Below are positions 13,097 through 19,996 of a stretch of 24,675 bases of DNA, in pieces. Under the pieces are notes generated by a model. It did not search any database. It was not told the origin of the DNA and saw only the letters and a list, made by a program, of their open reading frames with translations. How positions within the stretch are numbered: the first letter of the stretch is position 1; each line of letters begins with the position of its first letter. The translations under genes were made by a program, and so were the position numbers. The stretch spans positions 1 through 24,675 of the IMG/VR virus record IMGVR_UViG_3300042691_019820. One strand, given 5' to 3'. Origin of the DNA: a virus.

Positions 13097-13504
13097 TTAG
13101 TTGTCGTCATCATTTTGGTTAGATTGATTTTGGCGATTCATAGCTTTTATCAATCCATATTTACGTATGTCGTCCGAAAACATATAAAGTTCAAAACTTT
13201 TCTTTTCGGAGAAAACAGTTATTGCTGAATTAGTAAGAAAATATGGACAGTCCATATTTCTATCAAAGAATATTATTACTTGCGGACTTAAATCGATTGG
13301 TTCAGTAAATGGAACTTCGTAACATTTTAATTCTAACTCTGTTGTTAAAAAGTTAAATCCTTCTTCAGTTAAACGTAATCCACCGGCATCTTTATTTCTA
13401 TGGCTTTGCCACCATTTATGTAAATGTAACTTTACATTAGCAGCATCTATACTTTTTTCTTTCTGTTGTAAAAAAATTTTAGTATAGACTTCTTTACTAA
13501 TCAT
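13097..13504 (-). CDS. Conserved phage protein, unknown function
   Basis: A 135-residue protein. An N-terminal helical part (residues 1-35) leads to a GGLRLTEEGFNFL segment reminiscent of a winged-helix-like element. A beta strand follows (PQVIIFFDRNMDCPYFLT), then ITVFSEKKSFELYMFSDDIRKYG and an Asn/Asp-rich C-terminal tail. This combination is conserved among T4-like cyanophages but I know no function. The start is coupled to the stop of the gene before it by ATGA (13501-13504). Its stop is followed by the intergenic region with the sigma70 promoter, so it closes the folE-queE unit. Confidence 0.77.
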   Translation of the reverse strand: MISKEVYTKIFLQQKEKSIDAANVKLHLHKWWQSHRNKDAGGLRLTEEGFNFLTTELELKCYEVPFTEPIDLSPQVIIFFDRNMDCPYFLTNSAITVFSEKKSFELYMFSDDIRKYGLIKAMNRQNQSNQNDDDN

Positions 13505-13785
13505 TTAATAATTTCGCCGGATGTTAATTTAACGACTTCAAAATCTTCTGTATTAAACATTTGATTTAATTTTTTAGCAAGATTATGTGCGTGGCCAGGA
13601 TTACTGAAACTAACTTTTTTATATTTTGGTCCAGGATAACTGGTAAGGCTATTTGAACTTTTTAAGTTAAATGGCTCACCTTTGTAAAAAACAGCCCAAA
13701 TGGCATCCGCTTCTAAAACTTGTTCGCTTTTGTAATTTTTTTTATTAATGTATTCTAATAATACTTTCGGCTTCGGACGGCTCAT
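13501..13785 (-). CDS. Small conserved phage protein, unknown function
   Basis: A 94-residue basic protein. The middle (SYPGPKYKKVSFSNPGHAHN) followed by a helix LAKKLNQMFN and a short beta hairpin is a recognisable feature of T4-like cyanophage proteins without known role. No catalytic motif is seen. The ATG at 13785 has GGAG eight bases upstream. A late-promoter-like GATAAATA on the minus strand ends 25 bases before the ATG, so the gene may be expressed late on its own as well as by read-through from the folE unit. Confidence 0.75.
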   Translation of the reverse strand: MSRPKPKVLLEYINKKNYKSEQVLEADAIWAVFYKGEPFNLKSSNSLTSYPGPKYKKVSFSNPGHAHNLAKKLNQMFNTEDFEVVKLTSGEIIK

Positions 13786-13824
13786 ATATACGTCTCCAAA
13801 TATACGTATATATTTATCAAGATT
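13786..13824 (-). promoter_or_regulatory. AT-rich gap with a late-promoter-like box
   Basis: The minus strand carries GATAAATA (13818-13811), one mismatch from the T4 late consensus, at a distance from the ATG at 13785 similar to that seen for the amidinotransferase gene. A perfect palindrome TATACGTATA (13801-13810) and a second ATATACG copy (13786-13792) lie between the box and the gene. Whether they are operators or chance in AT-rich sequence cannot be told. Confidence 0.35.
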
Positions 13825-14061
13825 TTATTTAAATCCGCCCCCATCCATGCTAATTGTTACCGAATCTCCTGTATTTTGTAACAATTTAGCCAACATACTG
13901 TCATAATCTTCTAAAAGTCTAGAATTTATTTCTCCTATACAAAATGCCAAAGCTTTTGCGTTTTTTATATCTAACTTTATTTCTTTTTGTTGACTTAAAT
14001 CGGCAGCTTTGACTTGTTGTATAAATTGTTGTATTGGAAATGTATTAATCGGATTTCGCAT
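13825..14061 (-). CDS. Small helical protein, unknown function
   Basis: A 78-residue protein that appears largely helical: PIQQFIQQVKAADLSQQK, then IKLDIKNAKALAFCIGEINSRLLEDYDSMLAKLL, ending in a short Gly-rich tail (SMDGGGFK). Conserved look-alikes occur in T4-like cyanophages with no function. It starts inside the end of the preceding gene (17-base overlap), with AGG as a modest Shine-Dalgarno nine bases before the ATG. Its size and helix content would fit a small structural or adaptor protein (inference). Confidence 0.72.
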   Translation of the reverse strand: MRNPINTFPIQQFIQQVKAADLSQQKEIKLDIKNAKALAFCIGEINSRLLEDYDSMLAKLLQNTGDSVTISMDGGGFK

Positions 14062-14521
14062 TATTAAGTACCTGTTTCATTTCTATTTCAGTTTTGAAAG
14101 GTCCTTTATACTCATATCTTTCTACTGTTATCAGTTTAGGACAAAAACTTTTTACCCAGCCCTTTTCAAATTTAATTGTGTAATATCCTGCACAATACAA
14201 ACTTTTACTAGCTTGACTTTTAGTGAAAAGAGGCAATTTTTTTTGTACATTAAACATAGGATTATAAGGATAGTAACTTGTAGGATATCCATGTACTTCC
14301 CTAATCTCTTGATGACTTACTGTAGTTTTTACTTTTGTTTCAAAGAAATCTTTTCCGAAAAGTTTTGTTAATTCTGTTTTTTTAGAAAAGAACTTTTCTT
14401 GCCCTTGAGCACTTAGCATAAATTTGTTATTTTCTTTTTTATGCAAGATGCCGATCTTTTCTCCGTCTTCTTCTATGATCCAAAATTTTCCATCTACGAT
14501 TGGTTTTGCTTTAATGTTCAT
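14045..14521 (-). CDS. Unknown protein, 158 residues
   Basis: The start chosen is the ATG at 14521 (MNIKAKPIVDG), which has GAGG seven bases upstream. The frame stays open to a further ATG at 14551, but that one has no ribosome site and lies deeper in the exonuclease gene. The protein has a beta-rich N-terminal part (FWIIEEDGEKIGILHKKENN), a basic helix, a Tyr/Pro-rich middle (HGYPTSYYPYNP) and a further alpha/beta part. No family is recognised. It overlaps the exonuclease gene before it by 11 bases and the small helical gene after it by 17, so it belongs to the folE-queE-exonuclease unit. Confidence 0.72.
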   Translation of the reverse strand: MNIKAKPIVDGKFWIIEEDGEKIGILHKKENNKFMLSAQGQEKFFSKKTELTKLFGKDFFETKVKTTVSHQEIREVHGYPTSYYPYNPMFNVQKKLPLFTKSQASKSLYCAGYYTIKFEKGWVKSFCPKLITVERYEYKGPFKTEIEMKQVLNNAKSD

Positions 14522-15503
14522 GTGTGTACCTCGCTTGAAATGGATCTGCATAACTCTGTATACTATCTATAATTTTTTTCATATCATACAACTGACAAAA
14601 TTTTAAAAGTCTAATACCTACTTGACTAATATTTTTAGGATTTTCTATTTGTGTACGAATTGTTTCATTAATAATTTTTTTAATATTATCCGGTTGATAA
14701 GCTAAATCAATTAGTCTTCGATTTCGTTCGTAATCATCTAAAACTCTATGTTCCTTGCCTTCATGATCTGTCCAACGCTGTAGCATGAGATTGTTCCACG
14801 CAAATCCTTTTTTATCTTTGTCAGAGAATGCTTCTTGAAGCCCTACTTTATTTTTTGTTCCTTTTGTTCTGACTCCGGGATATGCTGAGAATACGTTATC
14901 AGACGAATCACCACGCATACATTTTTCGAATAAAATCCAAGAAGGATTTGGTGCTAATGCTTCTTGCTTAGTTTTTTTATCGATAATTCGTTTTCCTTTT
15001 TTATCAAAAATTCCTTCGCACGTAGTTAATGTATCGGCGACACCGTTATATTGACTAACATTAGTAGAAATTAATTGATGAAAATCGCTGTCTGTACTGA
15101 TTATAACATGTTCATCGTTAGGATGATTTTGAATAAATCCAGCAATTAAATCGTCTGCTTCTAAAGAAGGATGATGCAATACAGTACAGTTTGTTTTTTC
15201 AATAATAAATTCTTTAAATTTATCAAATGTCTCCCAAAATAATGCATCCTCTTCTTGCTCTTTTTGAGTCATAGCAGCACGAGTTTCTGCACGATTGGCT
15301 TTGTAAGGAGCATAGTAGTCCTTACGCCAACTGCGACCTTCGAGGCAGAATACAACATGTTTGCCCTCAAAGTCTTGCCAAGCTTTTTTGATGCTATTTA
15401 AAGTAATATGGAGAGCCATACCAAGTTTGATATCAGCATCTCCACGAACTACATGTCTAGCACGAAAAAAAGTGTTAGCAGTGTCAACAAGAATATATTT
15501 CAT
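14511..15503 (-). CDS. 5'-3' exonuclease / RNase H of the FEN (T4 Rnh-like) family
   Basis: A 330-residue nuclease that would remove RNA primers and 5' flaps on the lagging strand. The acidic two-metal site is visible: D7 in the first strand (ILVDTANTFFRA), E115, D117 and D118 in SLEADDLIAGF, and D138 and D140 in ISTDSDFHQL. D199 and D202 lie in CMRGDSSDNV, followed by a helix-hairpin-helix-like YPGVRTKG loop that binds duplex DNA. The length fits T4 RNase H (about 305 residues) better than the shorter polymerase-I-type exonucleases. The start overlaps the preceding gene by ATGA. It lies in one unit with folE and queE, consistent with DNA replication and precursor supply being made together early. 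Confidence 0.9.
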   Translation of the reverse strand: MKYILVDTANTFFRARHVVRGDADIKLGMALHITLNSIKKAWQDFEGKHVVFCLEGRSWRKDYYAPYKANRAETRAAMTQKEQEEDALFWETFDKFKEFIIEKTNCTVLHHPSLEADDLIAGFIQNHPNDEHVIISTDSDFHQLISTNVSQYNGVADTLTTCEGIFDKKGKRIIDKKTKQEALAPNPSWILFEKCMRGDSSDNVFSAYPGVRTKGTKNKVGLQEAFSDKDKKGFAWNNLMLQRWTDHEGKEHRVLDDYERNRRLIDLAYQPDNIKKIINETIRTQIENPKNISQVGIRLLKFCQLYDMKKIIDSIQSYADPFQARYTHEH

Positions 15504-15949
15504 GAAACTTCTGACTTTCCTTGACTAATTGGAATTACATTAATATAACCAGAACCTCGAGTTATGTCTAGTCCTTCTTCGGCTAACATATTTCTGACAA
15601 TATCTCGAAACCAACGATCTACAATTTCTTCTTCTGGATCACCATCCAATCCGTATCCAGCTTGCCTTAATTGTACAATAAAGTACTCGTTCCAGTCAAG
15701 TTCAAAAAATCCATTTCTTGGATTTTCTGGATTTACTTTAGTATCTAAAACAGCAATATACGGCTCTTTTAATTCAGTAGCACGTTCTTTTGGAGACATC
15801 TTAGCCAATTCTTCTTGACGTTTGGCTTCTTCTTCTTGAGCTTTAGCTTCGGCTGCACGAGCAAGCGATTCTGCTCGTTCTTGTTCGAACCGTTCTCTTT
15901 CTTCTTGTAATTTTTTGATACCTGTTATTTTTTTAATAAATTCTTTCAT
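15500..15949 (-). CDS. Conserved phage protein with charged coiled coil
   Basis: A 149-residue protein. Residues 12-55 form a strongly charged helix rich in Glu, Arg, Ala and Gln, a probable coiled coil. It is followed by a globular alpha/beta part (ELKEPYIAVLDTKVNPENP, GFFELDWNEYFIVQLRQAGY, EEEIVDRWFRDIV). The globular domain is a familiar conserved unknown of T4-like cyanophages. The start is the ATG at 15949, which overlaps the stop of queE (TAATG) and has GGGGA just before it. An ATG four codons upstream lies inside queE and is less likely. The coiled coil suggests it forms oligomers or docks on another phage protein. Confidence 0.78.
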   Translation of the reverse strand: MKEFIKKITGIKKLQEERERFEQERAESLARAAEAKAQEEEAKRQEELAKMSPKERATELKEPYIAVLDTKVNPENPRNGFFELDWNEYFIVQLRQAGYGLDGDPEEEIVDRWFRDIVRNMLAEEGLDITRGSGYINVIPISQGKSEVS

Positions 15950-16797
15950 TAGGTTCCCCAAGCATTTTTAAATAGAGGAACCTGCAATCTGTCACTGTAT
16001 CGTAATCCATGTTTCATCGCAAGCTCTGCAACGGTTCTGTTATTTAGAGTATAAACAGATTCGACACCGCCCACAGGCATCAAATATACATGCCCAGAAA
16101 ACCCTTCTTTTTTATACAAGTCTATAACCTCTAATGCTTCATCGACATCGTCTTTAGTTGCTACTACAAATTTAAGATAGGTGTGACCTAAGTCTTCGTA
16201 GTCTCGGACTATGTCTGGACGAATAGCATCCTCACGTTTTTCTCCGCTAACACTTAGTTTAGGGCTAACACTAAATGTTAAGTTATGATATCCATGTTTA
16301 TGAGCCCATTTATAAAGATAAAGACGAAATTCTTTACTTATTTCTTGAGTGCCGTTAGTTTCAAATGTGATATCTTTTAATTTTTTAAGTTTATCATGAC
16401 TAAGTAAGTCTGGATAACTACGCTGCCAACCTAATAACGGTTCACCACCAGTTATAACTAGATGTACATCTCTCCATTTATTGTCTGGAAGAATTTCTAC
16501 CATTCTATCTGCAATGGCATCAACAGTAAGAACAGGACTAAGATCTTTAAATCTAGGATCCCAACTGGCATAACTATCGCAGCCTGTTTCGACTATAGGC
16601 AAGTCTTCATATTTGGTAAACATGTGAACTACTTCTGCAATGTCATCATTAGCAGTACTACGTTCCCCACGTGGCATTCCAAATCCAGCGCAAGTAAAAT
16701 TGCAACCAAATGTACGTAAGAAAATAGAAGGAACGCCCATGAAGCGTCCTTCTCCTTGTATACTATAAAATAGTTCAGCTATTTTTATTTTACTCAT
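15949..16797 (-). CDS. queE: 7-carboxy-7-deazaguanine synthase QueE
   Basis: QueE is the radical SAM enzyme that turns carboxy-tetrahydropterin (CPH4) into 7-carboxy-7-deazaguanine, a precursor of preQ0, queuosine and phage 7-deazaguanine DNA bases. The family start FYSIQGEGRFMGVPSIFLR is plain, followed by GCNFTC, the ITGGEPLLGWQ SAM-binding motif and FETNGTQEI. The third cluster cysteine is not at the usual +3 position after C2. It appears to be in TGCDSYASWD, 36 residues further on, and that sequence still resembles the usual CDxxYxxW context. At 282 residues the protein is longer than the common ~220-residue form because of this insertion. Gene overlaps: ATGA with the gene before, TAATG with the gene after. 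Confidence 0.92.
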   Translation of the reverse strand: MSKIKIAELFYSIQGEGRFMGVPSIFLRTFGCNFTCAGFGMPRGERSTANDDIAEVVHMFTKYEDLPIVETGCDSYASWDPRFKDLSPVLTVDAIADRMVEILPDNKWRDVHLVITGGEPLLGWQRSYPDLLSHDKLKKLKDITFETNGTQEISKEFRLYLYKWAHKHGYHNLTFSVSPKLSVSGEKREDAIRPDIVRDYEDLGHTYLKFVVATKDDVDEALEVIDLYKKEGFSGHVYLMPVGGVESVYTLNNRTVAELAMKHGLRYSDRLQVPLFKNAWGT

Positions 16798-17099
16798 TGT
16801 TTAATAACCTCTAATGTAGCAATTTTTGCTATTCTTTCTCCAAAGTCGTCGTCCTTGCCAATAATATACATCTGAGTATGACTTCGGTCAGATTTTCTAT
16901 CGTGATATCTAAACTCTACAATTTTACCGCCAATAGCATTATAAATTGTAAAATTTAAAACAGGATCGCTATGTATTGAACGTGCTTCTATAGTTTGACC
17001 CATTCCTACAAGAACATGTTTTTCTTTTTCTTGTTCGGAATACCAAGCTTCTTTACACCACTCTGTGAATTTTTTCTTAAACCATTTTTTAATCATCAT
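16794..17099 (-). CDS. Small conserved phage protein, unknown function
   Basis: A 101-residue protein. A basic, aromatic amphipathic N-terminal helix (IKKWFKKKFTEWCKEAW) is followed by a beta-rich domain (FTIYNAIGGKIVEFRYHD) and a short C-terminal helix. The helix could lie on a membrane or nucleic acid, but this is only suggested by composition. Similar small genes are found in T4-like cyanophages without known role. Two start codons are adjacent (17099 and 17096). The second has better spacing to the AGGA in the end of the preceding gene. The stop overlaps the queE start by ATGA. Confidence 0.75.
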   Translation of the reverse strand: MMIKKWFKKKFTEWCKEAWYSEQEKEKHVLVGMGQTIEARSIHSDPVLNFTIYNAIGGKIVEFRYHDRKSDRSHTQMYIIGKDDDFGERIAKIATLEVIKQ

Positions 17100-17307
17100 T
17101 CATTCCTGCGATAAATTCGCTGACGCGACGTTCTGCTTCCTCTCTATCTACAGCCATTAATGTTACAGTTAACACATTATTCTTGTCAAGCTTTACATCA
17201 TAAGGCATCTTGCCGTTTAGAATAAAGTTTTCATTAACATCTCTTACAACTTTAAATTTTTTAAGATTCTTCATTCTAAAAATTACGTCGTCTATGTCTT
17301 TACTCAT
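17089..17307 (-). CDS. Small unknown protein
   Basis: A 72-residue protein. The ATG at 17307 is preferred because it has GGGGAA at good spacing and overlaps the preceding stop by 8 bases; the frame is open up to 17358 but that part repeats coding sequence of the gene before. The protein has a short helix, a basic strand (KKFKVVRDVNENFI), a beta hairpin (YDVKLDKNNVLTVTLMAV) and a C-terminal helix (REEAERRVSEFIAGM). No family recognised. It lies in the middle of the folE-queE unit. Confidence 0.7.
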   Translation of the reverse strand: MSKDIDDVIFRMKNLKKFKVVRDVNENFILNGKMPYDVKLDKNNVLTVTLMAVDREEAERRVSEFIAGMNDD

Positions 17308-17620
17308 CAGTTTCCCCGAACTCGTTCTCAAATTCTTCTTCGCCGTAATAAACAGCAAATTGTTCTTTGAAGTCTTCGTCGTTTTGTAGCCAATACTCGA
17401 CTACACTACGTTCCTCATTATCTAAATCGTCATAAGATTCTCGAAAATAACTAGCTTGTTCTAAGCTAGCTTCTTCACGCATTTCCTCAGCAGTTTCCCA
17501 ATCGTCTTCGTCTTCTGACTCCGATAATTCATCTGCCGCTGCCCAAGTATCATAGGCTCGATCGTGAGCATCACCATTAAGTTCTTCGATAATGTTCCAA
17601 GCTTCTTGTAAAGTTTTCAT
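17300..17620 (-). CDS. Very acidic small protein
   Basis: A 106-residue, highly acidic protein, with Glu and Asp making up well over a third of the sequence (for example ELSESEDEDDWETAEEM and GEEEFENEFGETDE). It is probably mostly helical. Acidic small phage proteins often act as DNA mimics or bind basic host proteins, but here that is only a suggestion from composition. It follows the stop of the gene before it directly (TAA then ATG). Similar acidic proteins sit at this kind of place in T4-like cyanophages, without assigned function. Confidence 0.75.
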   Translation of the reverse strand: MKTLQEAWNIIEELNGDAHDRAYDTWAAADELSESEDEDDWETAEEMREEASLEQASYFRESYDDLDNEERSVVEYWLQNDEDFKEQFAVYYGEEEFENEFGETDE

Positions 17621-17809
17621 TTATTCTCTTTCCATATCAGACACTTCTGTAACAATTGCTATGACTTGTTCTAAATTTTGACACAATACTTTCGCAGTCT
17701 TCCATTCTCCGTCACTATCTCGACCAGAAACTTCTACCATAAATCCGTTGTCATACATATTGATAGTAAAACTATCAGAAACTTTAGTTAATTTATCGCT
17801 TACATTCAT
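17621..17809 (-). CDS. Small unknown protein after folE
   Basis: A 62-residue protein that appears to be a small beta-sheet domain (SFTINMYDNGFMVEVSGRD, then WKTAKVLCQN) with a C-terminal helix (LEQVIAIVTEVSDME). No family recognised. A strong AAGGAG stands before the ATG at 17809, in the 15-base gap after folE, so it is well translated in the same unit. The next gene starts immediately after its stop. Confidence 0.7.
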   Translation of the reverse strand: MNVSDKLTKVSDSFTINMYDNGFMVEVSGRDSDGEWKTAKVLCQNLEQVIAIVTEVSDMERE

Positions 17810-17824
17810 TTTATTTCTCCTTAA

Positions 17825-18592
17825 TTATCTTGGGGCAAAATCTTGTTGTAATTTAATGTTATCAAAGAATTCTTTCTTTGTACCTATGTCGTTTTTAAAT
17901 GCACCTTTTAATACAGTTGTTTGTGTTAAACTAGAGTGTGCCATAATTCCTCTATTTTCGCAGCAACCGTGTGTAGCTTGTACGTAAACACCTACATCCT
18001 TGGCTCCTGTAGCAAGTTCGATTTCCCTAGCAATGTCATTAGCAAGTTCCTCTTGGAGAGTACCACGCCTTGCACACCACTGTGCGATGCGGGTGTACTT
18101 ACTGAGCCCAATGAGCTTGGAAGCCGCAATAATGCCAATATAGGCAACACCATTAACGGGCTGATGATGATGACTACACATACTACGAAGCTCACTGCGA
18201 ACAACCAGCATACCTTCGTAACGGTCCTCCGAGTCATTTGGAAATGCTGTTGCATCGGGTCTTGGATCATATCTGCCTGCCATTATTTCGTTAAAATACA
18301 TTTTAGCCAGTCTACGTGCTGTACCTTTGCTATTCGGATCGGACTCTCTATCAATTAATAAACGATCGAGAACTAGCTCAAATGCTTCTGTTGCTTCGTT
18401 AATCAAATGTTCTTTATCGCTGTCGTGTAGATAATCACTGATATTATCACCTGCCCAGAATCTTTTACCATCGCGTTTCATTCTAGCACGAATTGCAGCT
18501 GATAGTGTCGATTCTTGATAACCACCGTTGCCTGCCATTGCATCCAGACCTGTTTCGTCATCGTTGCTTTCATAAACTTTGTTGTATACCAT
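17825..18592 (-). CDS. folE: GTP cyclohydrolase I (FolE)
   Basis: FolE opens GTP to 7,8-dihydroneopterin triphosphate, the first step of both folate and 7-deazaguanine synthesis. The T-fold signatures are clear: RSMCSHHHQPV (zinc ligands C139 and H142), GLSKYTRI, LQEELANDIA and THGCCENRG (third zinc ligand C210). At 255 residues it is longer than the ~220-residue bacterial enzyme because of an N-terminal extension of about 50 residues with a Gly-rich stretch and a basic helix. The ATG at 18592 has AAGGA eight bases upstream. It is the first gene after a sigma70-type promoter and heads the unit that contains queE and the exonuclease. Confidence 0.95.
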   Translation of the reverse strand: MVYNKVYESNDDETGLDAMAGNGGYQESTLSAAIRARMKRDGKRFWAGDNISDYLHDSDKEHLINEATEAFELVLDRLLIDRESDPNSKGTARRLAKMYFNEIMAGRYDPRPDATAFPNDSEDRYEGMLVVRSELRSMCSHHHQPVNGVAYIGIIAASKLIGLSKYTRIAQWCARRGTLQEELANDIAREIELATGAKDVGVYVQATHGCCENRGIMAHSSLTQTTVLKGAFKNDIGTKKEFFDNIKLQQDFAPR

Positions 18593-18611
18593 AATATTAT
18601 CCTTTGTTACT

Positions 18612-18640
18612 ATTTTAATATGTTATTTAGGTTGTGTCAA
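18612..18640 (-). promoter_or_regulatory. Sigma70-type promoter for the folE unit
   Basis: On the minus strand TTGACA (18640-18635), a 17-base spacer and TAAAAT (18617-18612, one mismatch to TATAAT) stand just before folE. The -35 box and part of the spacer lie in the last codons of the UDP-glucose dehydrogenase gene. It resembles the two promoters of the MoxR and VWA genes and should be read early by host polymerase. Confidence 0.78.
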
Positions 18641-19420
18641 CCTTAGCAAAGTATTTTTCTTTACTGCGGAATCCAATGTATTTAGGTTTATGCCTAAACT
18701 TTCGGCATATTTTAATAGTGCATTTGTATCTTTCGGAAAGCAACCACCACCGAAACCGTAGTGTCCATCTAGGCCAGGGACTTGTGTATGACTATGACCT
18801 ATTCTTTCATCCATTTTTATTAAATAGGCAAGATGTTTCCAATCATAATTATGAGTAACTGCTAGTTGATTTAGTTCGTTCATAAAAACAACTTTAAGAG
18901 CTAAGAACGAGTTTATAGAATATTTGACGAATGCTGCTTCTCCAATACCGCATAGTTCTATATGTGTAAGATTCACTTGTAGCATCTTACATATTCTAAT
19001 AGCTTCTCTTTGATGAGCACTGACAGTTCCGCCGACAATAAGCCATTTAGCATTTGCAAAATCAGTAAAATGATTATCTGCTCTTAAAAATTCTGGAACA
19101 TATACTAAATTAGGAAATTTTTTCGACTGTTCTTCATAAAATTTAGGAGGAGCAGTAACTTTACTAATAATAGTACCATTATAATCTTGTAAGTTGACTA
19201 ATACATCTCCTAATATACTAGTATCGCACTCGCCGTTTTCACCTTGAGGACTAGGTACGCAGACAAAAATAGAACTACACTCTTTTTTTATTTTATCATA
19301 TGTAGCAGTGAACCCTTTTGCTGGATCTAAAATTATTGATTCAAGAGGAGGCATAGTTGCTTGAGCAATAGCTTCTCCTACATAGCCGTGTCCAATAATG
19401 CCAATTTTTTCGTAGTTCAT
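18623..19420 (-). CDS. Short UDP-glucose/GDP-mannose dehydrogenase family protein
   Basis: This resembles UDP-glucose 6-dehydrogenase, which oxidises a nucleotide sugar to its uronic acid with NAD. The Rossmann motif GIIGHGYVGEA (residues 7-17), VCVPSP, PEFLR (109-113), K166 and N170 in VKYSIN, and the catalytic cysteine C227 in GFGGGCFPKD are all present. With 265 residues the protein ends soon after the cysteine and lacks the C-terminal UDP-binding domain of the usual ~390-residue enzyme. It is not a frameshift remnant, since the reading frame is intact and the following folE promoter uses its end. Short forms occur in cyanophages. It may need a partner or use another donor. The start is coupled to the gene before by ATGA. 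Confidence 0.82.
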   Translation of the reverse strand: MNYEKIGIIGHGYVGEAIAQATMPPLESIILDPAKGFTATYDKIKKECSSIFVCVPSPQGENGECDTSILGDVLVNLQDYNGTIISKVTAPPKFYEEQSKKFPNLVYVPEFLRADNHFTDFANAKWLIVGGTVSAHQREAIRICKMLQVNLTHIELCGIGEAAFVKYSINSFLALKVVFMNELNQLAVTHNYDWKHLAYLIKMDERIGHSHTQVPGLDGHYGFGGGCFPKDTNALLKYAESLGINLNTLDSAVKKNTLLRLTQPK

Positions 19421-19656
19421 TTCGTTAAGTATTCGCTGAGTAGTATTTCAGCTAACATAAAGTCTTTTTCAGATTTAAATCTAAAGACCATAAAATGTGT
19501 TGATGGAGATGAAACATATCGATCCCCAGGTAGTCCAAAAATTTCAATAACTTTGGCACATATTTCATTCCACGGCATTTTTTCATGCTGCCATTCGATG
19601 TATATATTATACCCGTTTGTAGTTTCCTTTTTCAGGTATGACGTGTCGTACTCCAC
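19417..19656 (-). CDS. Small conserved phage protein with uncertain start
   Basis: A small protein of about 79 residues with YIEWQHEKMPWNEICAKV, GLPGDRY and an FRFKSEKDFMLAEILLSE helix, a plan I associate with a conserved cyanophage unknown. The conserved part begins before the first in-frame ATG (19578), so that ATG is too late. The GTG at 19656 has GGAGG nine bases upstream and is chosen here, although it lies 50 bases inside the HIT gene. A TTG at 19680 is a further option. The stop overlaps the dehydrogenase start by ATGA. Function unknown. Confidence 0.6.
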   Translation of the reverse strand: MEYDTSYLKKETTNGYNIYIEWQHEKMPWNEICAKVIEIFGLPGDRYVSSPSTHFMVFRFKSEKDFMLAEILLSEYLTK

Positions 19657-19996
19657 CCCTCGGATCCTCCATATCTCCAATTCTTCGTGGTATCATATGC
19701 ACATGAGGATACATTACAGTTTGACCAGCAGCTTGGCCTACATTCTGGCCTACATTGAACGCATCCCAACGTTCTGTTCTTATGCCTTCGTAGCCGAAAT
19801 CGTATGCTGCTTTGTAACAGGCAGCGAGTGAGTCCCAGGTTTCTTGGGTCGGCACAAATAACAAATGTCCTTCTGTGACTGGGAATCCATCTTTAAATAC
19901 CCAGAAGTCTTTGGTTCTATATTCGATTTCTTTCCAAGGAGCAATCCCATCGTTTAAGGCCCTTTCAATAGCAGTTAACATAATATTTTCATCCAC
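19607..19996 (-). CDS. HIT family nucleotide hydrolase-like protein
   Basis: The histidine triad motif appears as PHVHMIPR, with GQTVMYP just before it, and an FWVFKDGFPVTEGHLLFVP core that is the usual HIT beta strand pair. HIT proteins split nucleotide phosphoramidates or dinucleotides. The substrate in phages is unknown. Start: the GTG at 19996 has GGAAG nine bases upstream and overlaps the phosphoribosyltransferase stop by 8 bases. The ATG at 19981 lacks a good ribosome site. With the phosphoribosyltransferase before it, this looks like a nucleotide-handling pair. Confidence 0.85.
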   Translation of the reverse strand: MDENIMLTAIERALNDGIAPWKEIEYRTKDFWVFKDGFPVTEGHLLFVPTQETWDSLAACYKAAYDFGYEGIRTERWDAFNVGQNVGQAAGQTVMYPHVHMIPRRIGDMEDPRGGVRHVIPEKGNYKRV

